A stretch of 6,579 bases of DNA from Niveispirillum sp. Its GTDB lineage: Bacteria; Pseudomonadota; Alphaproteobacteria; Azospirillales; Azospirillaceae. The stretch spans positions 884 to 7,462 of the forward strand of contig JAEMSB010000152.1 in NCBI GenBank assembly GCA_016463045.1, written 5' to 3'. A model generated the notes under the pieces. It was not told the DNA's origin and did not search any database. It worked only from the letters and a program-made list of their open reading frames with translations. A program made the position numbers and the translations under genes. Each line of letters starts with the position of its first letter. Within the stretch, counting starts at the first letter, position 1. Below are positions 1 to 5,744 of this stretch, piece after piece.

Positions 1-338
1 TTCGTCGCCTGGGCCAGGGCCAGGGCGGCGGGAATGACGATGGGGCCGGGATGCACCCTTGCCCGCTTGTCCACGTCATCCATTTCATAAATGTTGCCCA
101 GCGCGCCGTTATACCGCGCTGCCGCTTCCGCTCCCGCACCATGCGCGCGACCGATCACGGTGCACGGACCGCTGGCACCGTCCAGGAAGACAGCGGCAAG
201 CGTGTCGGCGACCGGTGTTGCCGCCCCGATCACGGCACATCCCGCCCAATCCAACAGATGAACAGCCGCGCGCCGCCGCATCGCGGTGGGAACCGGGCGG
301 GAAAGATGGTCGGCGAACTGGGCGATCAGCATCATCAT
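1..338 (-). CDS. MmgE/PrpD family protein, N-terminal part (cut by window start)
   Basis: Reading the minus strand from 338 gives 112 codons with no stop before the window edge, so the C-terminal part lies outside. The protein matches the N-terminal helical domain of the MmgE/PrpD family, which contains 2-methylcitrate dehydratase, cis-aconitate decarboxylase and related lyases or epimerases of small polycarboxylates. Recognisable pieces are the HLLDWAGCAVIGA helix (residues 27-39) and the block at 77-105, NGALGNIYEMDDVD followed by HPG and PAALALA. This corresponds to the family's N-G...H/E-x-D-D...HPG...PAALA signature. The start has three ATGs in a row (338, 335, 332). The only Shine-Dalgarno-like AGGG lies 2, 5 and 8 nt from them, so the second or third ATG is more likely used; coordinates are drawn to the outermost. 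It is divergent from the GntR gene at 523, and a perfect palindrome sits just upstream. The exact substrate is unknown; family assignment is confident. Confidence 0.85.
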   Translation of the reverse strand, partial: MMMLIAQFADHLSRPVPTAMRRRAAVHLLDWAGCAVIGAATPVADTLAAVFLDGASGPCTVIGRAHGAGAEAAARYNGALGNIYEMDDVDKRARVHPGPIVIPAALALAQAT

Positions 339-345
339 GACCCTA

Positions 346-359
346 TTTGTCCGGACAAA
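346..359. promoter_or_regulatory. perfect 14-bp palindrome, candidate GntR-type operator
   Basis: TTTGTCCGGACAAA is a perfect inverted repeat with no spacer. It lies 7 bp upstream of the outermost ATG of the MmgE/PrpD gene and about 160 bp upstream of the divergent GntR gene. A core with TTGT and ACAA ends fits the general shape of GntR-family operators. Its position next to the MmgE/PrpD start fits repression of that gene by the neighbouring regulator, but binding is inferred. Confidence 0.5.
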
Positions 360-463
360 ACTCCGTACCATGCTTCCCGGCATCAAACAGCCATGCGATG
401 GTGGGACGGGATGGATTTCATGCCGCCCGTCCGACAGGTGGAGAGGCCGGGTCCCGGTCACGG

Positions 464-499
464 TTGACGAAGCGGCCTTGCGGGGGCTTTCATCCCCCG
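464..499 (+). promoter_or_regulatory. possible promoter and leader hairpin of the GntR gene
   Basis: A TTGACG at 464-469 is followed, 18 bp later, by TTTCAT at 488-493, a plausible but weak sigma-70-like pair for the GntR gene. A perfect hairpin CGGGGG/CCCCCG with a 7-nt loop (481-499) overlaps the would-be -10 and ends 9 nt before the AAGGAAAG ribosome binding site at 509-516. Either the hairpin is part of a transcript started further upstream, or the promoter call is wrong; the sequence does not decide. The remaining parts of the 339-522 gap show nothing else I can support. Confidence 0.25.
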
Positions 500-522
500 T
501 CCGCAGATAAGGAAAGCGCAGC

Positions 523-1233
523 GTGGCCGTTCCCCGATACCAGCAGATCGCCCAGATGCTGCGTGCCGCCATTACCAGCGGCACCTATAAGGTCGGCGAA
601 CTTCTGCCGACGGAGCAGGAGCTTTGTGCCACCCACGGCATTTCCCGCCACACGGCCCGCGATGCGCTACGCCTGTTGACGCAAGCCGGTCTGGTGACCC
701 GTAAGCGCCGGGCGGGTACCGTGGTGGCGGCCAGTGCGGAGCCGGCCCTGTTCGTGCAGCCGCTGGGGGGATTTCAGGATCTGCTGCAATATGCCCGCAC
801 CGCCCGGCTGACCATTCTGGCCTATGTCCCCGCACCCGCCGACGGCATGGCCCGCGATCTAGGTCTGCTGTCGGCGGACTGGCGGGAATTGCGCGGCCTG
901 CGCCGCGACGGGGCGAAGGTGGTGGGCCTGACCCGCATCCTGATCCGCACCGATTGCGCACCCTTGCAGGTGGAGATTGAGGAGACGCCAACCGTGGCCG
1001 ACGCGATCGAGGCCCGGTTCGGCCTGACACCCAGCCGCATCGACCAGCAGATCAGCGCCATGGTGCTGGACAGCCGCAACGCGGCCCTGCTGGGCTGTGA
1101 ACCGGGTACAGCGGCCCTGCGCACCCGCCGCACCTATCACGATGCCAAGGGCGTGCTGTTCCTGGCCAGCGAGAGCATCCATCCCGCCGACCGTTTCGTC
1201 TATTCGATGAGCTTCAACCGGGAGCGGGAATAA
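523..1233 (+). CDS. GntR-family transcriptional regulator, HutC subfamily (UTRA domain)
   Basis: A 236-residue cytoplasmic repressor-type protein of the usual HutC-subfamily length. Residues 6-69 form the GntR winged helix: YQQIAQMLRAAI, then LPTEQELCATHGISRHTARDALRLL as helix-turn-helix, then the wing ending in AGTVV. Residues from about 85 to 230 fit a UTRA effector-binding domain, with the late strand RTRRTYHDAKGVLFLASES typical of it. The start is a GTG at 523, chosen because AAGGAAAG lies 6 nt upstream and the wHTH begins directly after it. It is divergent from the MmgE/PrpD gene and probably controls that gene and itself through the palindrome at 346-359. The effector is unknown; UTRA domains bind small acids, amino acids or sugar phosphates. 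It ends 6 bp from the convergent crotonase gene. It is only distantly similar to the second regulator in this window, so it is not a recent duplicate. Confidence 0.92.
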   Translation: MAVPRYQQIAQMLRAAITSGTYKVGELLPTEQELCATHGISRHTARDALRLLTQAGLVTRKRRAGTVVAASAEPALFVQPLGGFQDLLQYARTARLTILAYVPAPADGMARDLGLLSADWRELRGLRRDGAKVVGLTRILIRTDCAPLQVEIEETPTVADAIEARFGLTPSRIDQQISAMVLDSRNAALLGCEPGTAALRTRRTYHDAKGVLFLASESIHPADRFVYSMSFNRERE

Positions 1234-1239
1234 AGCCTT

Positions 1240-2022
1240 CTACCCAAAGGTAAAGTTCGGTTTGCGCTTCTCCCGAAAGGCATTGCGCCCTTCGATGAAA
1301 TCCTCACCCTCGATGGCGTCCAGGAATTCTGCCACCGTGTCGGGATCGTCGGTCAACTGCCCGCCCAGCACGCGGTTGATCATCCGCTTGGTGGCGCGTG
1401 CCGTATACTGGCTGGCCGCCGTGATCTGTCCGGCATAATCCAGCACCGCGGCTTCCAGCGTATCCACCGCCGTCACCCGGTTGACCAGCCCCATGGCAAG
1501 CGCTTCGTCGGCACCCAACAGACGGCCCGTGAACAGTAGGTCCTTGGCATGGCTTGGCCCCACCGCTTGCACCAGCCGCTTCGTATCGCCTAGTGGATAG
1601 ACTAGGCCCAGCTTGCCCGGCGTGATGCCCATGCGGGCGTCGGATGCGGCAAAGCGCAGGTCGCAGGCCAGGGCCAGACCCAGCCCGCCGCCCACGCACG
1701 CCCCCTGGATCATGGCGATGGTCGGTTTCACGAAATCGGCCAGCCCGTCCATGGCGCCCGCAATGTCGCCGGCATAGGCAGCGGTGCTTTCGCGTGTTTC
1801 ATAGGCGGCTTCGAATTCGGAAATATCGGCCCCCGCGGCAAAGGTTCCTTCCGCCCCCTGCACCACCAGCACGCGGATGGTGGGATCCGTCGCCGCCTCA
1901 TCCAGCCGCACACGCACCAGCCGCCACATTTCCTGCGACAGGGCATTACGCTTGGCAGGATGGTTCAGGATCAGGCGACCGATGCCATCGGCGTCGCGGC
2001 GCAGAATAACCTTGTCGGACAT
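1240..2022 (-). CDS. enoyl-CoA hydratase/isomerase (crotonase) family protein
   Basis: A 260-residue crotonase-fold protein of standard length, acting on an acyl-CoA in the cytoplasm. The CoA/oxyanion-hole elements are clear: NHPAKRNAL (20-28), FAAGADISEF (61-70) and QGACVGGGLGLALACDLRFAA (106-126). By alignment from memory with rat enoyl-CoA hydratase, the first catalytic Glu (Glu144, in GQPE) falls at Pro135 or its neighbours in GITPGKLGL. The second (Glu164) is Asp161 in AKDLLFTG. The classic two-Glu water-adding site is therefore absent, and another crotonase reaction (isomerisation, thioester hydrolysis, C-C cleavage) is as likely as hydration. The ATG at 2022 has AAGG 6 nt upstream. It starts 21 nt after the GntR stop at 2044 in the same direction, so it is probably the last gene of the operon. 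Family confident, reaction not. Confidence 0.9.
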   Translation of the reverse strand: MSDKVILRRDADGIGRLILNHPAKRNALSQEMWRLVRVRLDEAATDPTIRVLVVQGAEGTFAAGADISEFEAAYETRESTAAYAGDIAGAMDGLADFVKPTIAMIQGACVGGGLGLALACDLRFAASDARMGITPGKLGLVYPLGDTKRLVQAVGPSHAKDLLFTGRLLGADEALAMGLVNRVTAVDTLEAAVLDYAGQITAASQYTARATKRMINRVLGGQLTDDPDTVAEFLDAIEGEDFIEGRNAFREKRKPNFTFG

Positions 2023-2043
2023 GTCACACCTTGTCTCTGTCTC

Positions 2044-2838
2044 TCACCCGTCCGCGCGCCAGCTTCCGGCGGATTTGCGGGTGGAACGCATATGATATTT
2101 GAAGCGGTCTGGCCGGTAATGGGCGTGGATGAGCTGCACGGCGCGGCCATCCTTGTCCCGCATCACCCGTTCCACCCGCAGCAGCGGTGAACCGGAGGCG
2201 AGGTCAAGGGCGGCGGCCATCTGCGGTTCGGCGGCGACCGCCGTGATCCATTGCTCCGCCTCATGCGGGGTGGCACCGACCCGTTCCAGCAGGACCAGGG
2301 TGGGGATGCTTTCCATCTCCTCCCGGCTGATGCGGGCGGCGATATCGGTGGGCATGTACTGGATCAGATAGCTGAACGGCTCGCCCGACAGTTTGCGCAG
2401 GCGTACGGCGCGCTGCACCAGGGTGCCGGCTTCCATATCCAGCAGTGCCGCCACGGCGGGCGGGGCCGGCATATCAGCCAGTTCCAGCACCTGCACCTGT
2501 GTTTCCAGCCCCATGGTCTTCAGGCTGTCGATCAGATTGTCGAAACTGCCATGGACCTGCGGCAGGGCGGCGGATGCGGTGACCAATGTGCCGCGCCCAC
2601 GATGCCGGCTGACCAGATCATGGGCCGCCAGTTCGTTCAGCGCGCGTTTCACCGTGATCCGTGACACATCGAACAGCCGGGCCAGTTCCTGTTCGCCGGG
2701 GATTACCGAATGGGCTGGGAATTCGCCCGTGCGGATTTTCTCCCGCAGCACCAGATAGATCTGGTGATAAAGCGGAACCGGTGCGCTGGGGTCCAGTTGA
2801 TCCGGGCTCAATCCCGCCGGGGTCAATTCTTGGTCCAT
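2044..2838 (-). CDS. GntR-family transcriptional regulator, HutC subfamily (UTRA domain), inside the catabolic operon
   Basis: Repressor-type regulator of 264 residues from the ATG at 2838. The winged helix spans about 22-87: PLYHQIYLVLREKI, PGEQELARLFDVSRITVKRAL as helix-turn-helix, and the wing RHRGRGTLV. A UTRA ligand-binding domain follows from about 107 to 250, ending in LIHAHYRPDRFKYHM, a common HutC-type ending. The start is uncertain: in-frame ATGs also occur at 2859 and 2889 (the latter with AGG 6 nt upstream), and a TTG at 2907. None of the ribosome binding sites is convincing; 2838 was chosen because it leaves a normal short N-terminal tail and keeps the inverted repeat at 2866-2934 outside the gene. 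It lies downstream of the amidohydrolase and deacetylase-like genes and 21 nt before the crotonase gene, so it is likely the local repressor sensing the pathway substrate or an intermediate. Confidence 0.9.
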   Translation of the reverse strand: MDQELTPAGLSPDQLDPSAPVPLYHQIYLVLREKIRTGEFPAHSVIPGEQELARLFDVSRITVKRALNELAAHDLVSRHRGRGTLVTASAALPQVHGSFDNLIDSLKTMGLETQVQVLELADMPAPPAVAALLDMEAGTLVQRAVRLRKLSGEPFSYLIQYMPTDIAARISREEMESIPTLVLLERVGATPHEAEQWITAVAAEPQMAAALDLASGSPLLRVERVMRDKDGRAVQLIHAHYRPDRFKYHMRSTRKSAGSWRADG

Positions 2839-2865
2839 GAAGGGGCGTCCAGGGGGCATGGAAAG

Positions 2866-2934
2866 GGAATGCTCCCGACTTATCCGCATCTTGTGCCTGC
2901 CGCACAAGGATGGCGTTGCGGTCGGGAGCGTTCC
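2866..2934. repeat. nested inverted repeat filling the gap before the GntR gene
   Basis: The outer arms are 2866-2879 (GGAATGCTCCCGAC) and 2921-2934 (GTCGGGAGCGTTCC), complementary at 13 of 14 positions. An inner perfect pair, CTTGTGC (2890-2896) and GCACAAG (2902-2908), flanks a 5-bp CTGCC. The segments between outer and inner arms (10 and 12 nt) are partly complementary too, so almost the whole 69 bp can fold. It begins 5 bp from the stop of the upstream deacetylase-like gene (2939). No T-run follows on the minus strand, so it is not a typical intrinsic terminator. An operator, a messenger-processing or stabilising hairpin, or a repetitive extragenic element are all possible. Confidence 0.65.
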
Positions 2935-2938
2935 ATCC

Positions 2939-3862
2939 TCATGCTGACAGGGCGCGTGTCAGGTCGCGCGGCGTCACCCCGGCGGCCCCGGCCCGGTCCA
3001 GCACGCCCTTCAGACTGTCGCCCAGCGCCTTGACGCGATAGGGCAGGCCGCTGACATAGGGGCGCACGGTCAGGGTAAGAAGGCGCGGGCTGTTGAACCG
3101 GCCCGCCTCATCCAGAAGCCAGTCGGCGGCATCCGCCACCTGCGTGGTCCATTCATGCTCCGGCCGTGTGTAGTTGATCAGGATCTGCCAGTCGTCCAGC
3201 TCATTGGAAAGGGGCAGGGCCGCCAGATCGCCCGCCTCCGTCCGGAACCGGGTGGGCAGATCGTCATGCGCCCAATCCGCGAACCAGCTTATCCCCTTGG
3301 CCGCCAGCCGGGCCGGCGTGGCAAAGCCCTCGGCCCGTGCGGGGCTCAACCACCCGTCGGGGCGATACCCACAGGCCGTCTGCACCGCGTCCAGGGTGCG
3401 GGTGATGTAGCCATCCTCCACCTCTGCCGAAAGGCCGGAATGGTGCAGGCTGTCCGTGTCCCAGCCATGGGCGCAGATATCATGCCCATCCGACAGGACA
3501 TCCCGTACCAGCCCCGGATAGCGTTCCGCGACCGCGCCTTGTACCGCGAAGGTGGCGCGCAGTCCCAGTTTGCCGAACAGTGTCAGCAGGCGATAGGCAC
3601 CGACCCGGTTGCCGTAATCACGCGTGGTGTAATGGCGCAGATCGGGATAGGGCGTCTGCATGGCACCCGGCGCCTTGAACGGCTGCCCCGATGGGTTCAG
3701 GGGGAAGAATTCCAGCGGGACCACCACCCAGAGGCCCAGTTTGACCCCACCCGGCAGGGTGATGGGCGCGCGGTCGATGATGGGGGAGGCCGGATAATGG
3801 TCATGGTCCGGGCCGGCATGACGCTTGGCATAGGTGAAATAGCTGTCGGGTAGGATGCTCAT
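2939..3862 (-). CDS. polysaccharide-deacetylase-fold (NodB/PuuE-like) protein, second of a tandem pair, degenerate site
   Basis: A 307-residue protein with no signal peptide, so cytoplasmic rather than an envelope polysaccharide enzyme. The region 33-276 aligns by eye with the upstream neighbour: RDYGNRVGAYRLL (81-93) against RDWGNRVGHWRLM, and CAHGWDTDS (130-138) against FSHGIYNTR. Further matches are WLSPARAEG (171-179) and TVRPYVSGLPYR (265-276) against PLHAYLVGHPHR. The canonical CE4 metal Asp is replaced by a Glu in the PLEFF strand (E51), and the HxxxH motif keeps only H132. Both points are reminiscent of PuuE allantoinases, which are known to work without metal. Unlike its partner it has Arg267 where the LH...G.P.R motif has His, and it lacks the partner's VWVTTAKEIAEFY tail. 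The start is the ATG at 3862, overlapping the upstream TGA by one base; an upstream extension of the frame to 4087 lies inside the neighbour and is rejected. Function: probably a ring-opening amide hydrolase subunit or a companion protein; substrate unknown. Confidence 0.88.
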   Translation of the reverse strand: MSILPDSYFTYAKRHAGPDHDHYPASPIIDRAPITLPGGVKLGLWVVVPLEFFPLNPSGQPFKAPGAMQTPYPDLRHYTTRDYGNRVGAYRLLTLFGKLGLRATFAVQGAVAERYPGLVRDVLSDGHDICAHGWDTDSLHHSGLSAEVEDGYITRTLDAVQTACGYRPDGWLSPARAEGFATPARLAAKGISWFADWAHDDLPTRFRTEAGDLAALPLSNELDDWQILINYTRPEHEWTTQVADAADWLLDEAGRFNSPRLLTLTVRPYVSGLPYRVKALGDSLKGVLDRAGAAGVTPRDLTRALSA

Positions 3863-4815
3863 CACAGGCCCCCCTGCGGGTTGAAACCGGTGCCAGGCCG
3901 CGCATCGCCACGCCGGGCGATGTCGGCCAGGGTCTGGTCGTAATGGTTGGCCATATAGAACTCGGCGATTTCCTTCGCCGTCGTCACCCAGACATCGTCG
4001 CGGTGGCTGGTGATATAGCGCAAGGCCTCCCGGAACGGGCCAATACGATGCGGATGGCCGACCAGATAGGCATGAAGCGGGATGCACATGACGGTCCCTG
4101 TCTCCGCCCCTTCCTCCAGCAACTGGTCGAAATGGCGCATCAAGGCATCGGCATAGGCCCGTGGGCTTTGATGATAGATGCCATAGGTGATGACGTCATT
4201 GACCTCCAGGCTGTAGGGCATGGAAATCAGGCGGTTGTCGCCCTTCACCTTCACGGGTTGCGGCTGGTCGTCCTGGAATAGGTCGCAGCTATACCAGAAG
4301 CCATATTCGGCCAAGAGATCGAGCGTGCGTTCGGTATGGGTCAATGCCGGTGCCAGATAGCCCCGGATGCGCTGCCCCGTGGCATCCATGACGGATTTGA
4401 TGCTGTCTTCCAGCACGGCGCGTTCCTGCGCCTCCGTCATGTTGTAGGAATAGCGGGTGTTGTAGATGCCGTGGCTGAAGAATTCCCAGTCACGGTCCAC
4501 GCAGGCGCGGATGATTTCCGGGTGATGGTCCAGCATGGCGACGGACAGGCTGATGCTGCCGCGCACCTTGAACTCGTCCATCACCTCCATCAGCCGCCAA
4601 TGCCCGACCCGATTGCCCCAGTCGCGGGCCGAATAGGGCACGATGTCGGGATGCGGCCGGCCCCAGGGCTTGCGCGATGGGTTGATGGGCGGGTCCAGTT
4701 CATAGAATTCGATATTCGGGGCCACCCAGAAGGCGACCTTCTTGTTCCCCGGCCAGGTGATCTTGGGCCGGTCGCGGTAGGGCCAGAAATCATACAGGTT
4801 GGGATCGCTGTGCAT
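3862..4815 (-). CDS. polysaccharide-deacetylase-fold (PuuE allantoinase-like) hydrolase, first of a tandem pair
   Basis: A 317-residue cytoplasmic protein of the NodB-homology fold. Its overall pattern resembles PuuE-type allantoinases and related cyclic amide/imide hydrolases more than chitin or peptidoglycan deacetylases. Visible elements are the first strand VAPNIEFYE (31-39) with Glu36 at the usual Asp site, and the block YSARDWGNRVGHWRLM (61-76). FFSHGIYNTRY (112-122) has His115, with Asn119 where CE4 enzymes have a second His. RGYLAPALTHTERT (151-164), PYSLEVND (200-207) and PLHAYLVGHPHR (246-257) with His248 follow. The C-terminal VWVTTAKEIAEFY is a family hallmark. The start is the ATG at 4815, preceded by a strong GGGAGG 8-9 nt upstream; a TTG seven codons earlier is rejected. 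It begins 17 nt after the amidohydrolase stop and ends in TGATG with the next gene, so the three are co-translated. Likely role: hydrolytic opening of a cyclic amide, imide or ureide; substrate not readable. Confidence 0.9.
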   Translation of the reverse strand: MHSDPNLYDFWPYRDRPKITWPGNKKVAFWVAPNIEFYELDPPINPSRKPWGRPHPDIVPYSARDWGNRVGHWRLMEVMDEFKVRGSISLSVAMLDHHPEIIRACVDRDWEFFSHGIYNTRYSYNMTEAQERAVLEDSIKSVMDATGQRIRGYLAPALTHTERTLDLLAEYGFWYSCDLFQDDQPQPVKVKGDNRLISMPYSLEVNDVITYGIYHQSPRAYADALMRHFDQLLEEGAETGTVMCIPLHAYLVGHPHRIGPFREALRYITSHRDDVWVTTAKEIAEFYMANHYDQTLADIARRGDARPGTGFNPQGGL

Positions 4816-4832
4816 CACTTCCGTCCTCCCGC

Positions 4833-5522
4833 TCAACCGCCCAGGGCCGCCAAATGGGCGTCCACTTCCGCCACATTCACGACGTCGGCATATTTCAGCA
4901 GAAGGTCGGTCAGGTTGGCGTAGTGATAGCTTTCGTGCTTATCGGCCACGCATTCCTCCGCCACGATGGTGCGATAGCCGTGGGACAGGCTGTCCACTGC
5001 CGTGGCGCGGACGCAGCCCGAGGTGCTGCCACCCGTCACGATCACCGTATCGACCTTGTGCCAGACCAGATAGCTGGGCAGCGGCGTTTCGAAAAAGGCC
5101 GATGGCATCCGCTTGTCAAAGACGAAGTCCACGGCAGGGTCGATCTCCACGCGCGGGTCGAAGGCATGGCGGTCGCTGTTGGCCTTGATGTTCTGCAGGC
5201 TGTCGGGCGTGTCGGTGCGCGTGCCCCAGACGCCGGCATCGCCCGCATCCAGCTTGTACATCACGCGGGTCCAGATCACGGGCATACCCAGCCGGCGGGC
5301 GGCGGCACTGATCCGGTTCACATGCGCGATCTGATCCGGGTCGGTGACATAGGCCGTCTTGGGGAACAAGTCCGGTCGCGTATAGGCCTGCTGGAAATCG
5401 ACATTCACGATGGCGACCCGGCTGCCGAAGCCGAACTTCGCGCGGGCGGGGTTGGCCTTCACCTGTTCAAACAATTGCCGGGCCGTCTTCTCTTCCCGCA
5501 CCATCGTCGGCTCGAACCGCAT
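4833..5522 (-). CDS. isochorismatase-family amidohydrolase (N-carbamoylsarcosine amidase-like)
   Basis: A 229-residue cysteine hydrolase of the isochorismatase superfamily. The catalytic triad is complete: Asp42 in IVNVDFQQAY (38-47), Lys137 in FDKRMPSAF (135-143) and Cys170 in GGSTSGCVRATA (164-175). The cysteine block resembles N-carbamoylsarcosine amidohydrolase and ureidoacrylate/maleamate-type amidases, which release ammonia (and CO2 from carbamoyl groups) from small linear amides. True isochorismatases lack the Cys. The start is the ATG at 5522, with GGAAAGA 7 nt upstream; the open frame continues to 5732 but the extension has no family similarity. It is the first gene of the minus-strand operon, with the deacetylase-like gene beginning 17 nt later. 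The natural guess is that it hydrolyses the linear product made by the PuuE-like pair. Expression probably starts at the extended -10 at 5769-5777. Substrate is inferred only as a class. Confidence 0.92.
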   Translation of the reverse strand: MRFEPTMVREEKTARQLFEQVKANPARAKFGFGSRVAIVNVDFQQAYTRPDLFPKTAYVTDPDQIAHVNRISAAARRLGMPVIWTRVMYKLDAGDAGVWGTRTDTPDSLQNIKANSDRHAFDPRVEIDPAVDFVFDKRMPSAFFETPLPSYLVWHKVDTVIVTGGSTSGCVRATAVDSLSHGYRTIVAEECVADKHESYHYANLTDLLLKYADVVNVAEVDAHLAALGG

Positions 5523-5556
5523 CGTATCGTCTTTCCGTCTGGTAAGTGAACTGACC

Positions 5557-5672
5557 CTGTTTCCAACAGACTGGCGGGTTTTGAAATGGCCGGCGCCGCA
5601 TTCATCTGTCAGGTGGACAGGGATGGCCCGTCCTGTGGACGGATGAAGGGGCCATCGCTGCAATTGGCAGCG
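5557..5672 (-). promoter_or_regulatory. cluster of small inverted repeats in the amidohydrolase leader
   Basis: Between the probable promoter near 5769 and the start at 5522 lie four perfect inverted repeats. They are CTGTT/AACAG with a 3-nt gap (5557-5569), CTGTC/GACAG with a 5-nt gap (5606-5620), GATGGCCC/GGGCCATC with a 19-nt gap (5622-5656) and CGCTGC/GCAGCG with a 5-nt gap (5656-5672). The third contains an alternative hairpin, CCGTCC/GGACGG with a 3-nt loop (5628-5642), that competes with it. Three of these are directly adjacent, so the leader RNA could be well folded. Short GC-rich inverted repeats also occur by chance, so function is speculative and I recognise no known riboswitch. 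Confidence 0.3.
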
Positions 5673-5744
5673 CAGCCATTGTCCGCTGGGTGGATGGGGC
5701 GATGAAAACTTTCCGCCGGCCAGCATTCCCATTGGTGAAGGCTG

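Noticed and set aside
51..510. Plus-strand open frames across the MmgE/PrpD gene
   Set aside because: The minus strand in this stretch encodes clear MmgE/PrpD blocks up to the window edge; the plus-strand frames are Arg/Pro-rich shadows.
2866..2934. Intrinsic transcription terminator at the long palindrome
   Set aside because: No run of T follows the stem on the minus strand; the bases after it are a mixed CTTTCC stretch.
3155..3853. Long plus-strand open frame of 232 codons opposite the second deacetylase-like gene
   Set aside because: It is the antisense shadow of a well-supported gene, shows no recognisable domain and has no convincing ribosome binding site. Long antisense frames are common in GC-rich DNA.
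3863..4087. 75-codon N-terminal extension of the second deacetylase-like protein
   Set aside because: The extension lies wholly inside the upstream gene in another frame, has no similarity to the family, and the ATG at 3862 forms the standard TGATG overlap.
2939..4815. Secreted chitin or peptidoglycan deacetylase function for the NodB-fold pair
   Set aside because: Neither protein has a signal peptide or membrane anchor, the canonical metal motifs are altered, and the neighbours are amidohydrolase and CoA enzymes, which fits small-molecule catabolism better.
4336..5549. Plus-strand open frames (4336-4923 and 4854-5549) opposite the first deacetylase-like gene and the amidohydrolase
   Set aside because: Both overlap genes with catalytic motifs on the minus strand and show no family features themselves.
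5523..5732. 70-codon N-terminal extension of the amidohydrolase
   Set aside because: It would cover the structured leader, has no family similarity, and the ATG at 5522 has a good GGAAAGA ribosome binding site.
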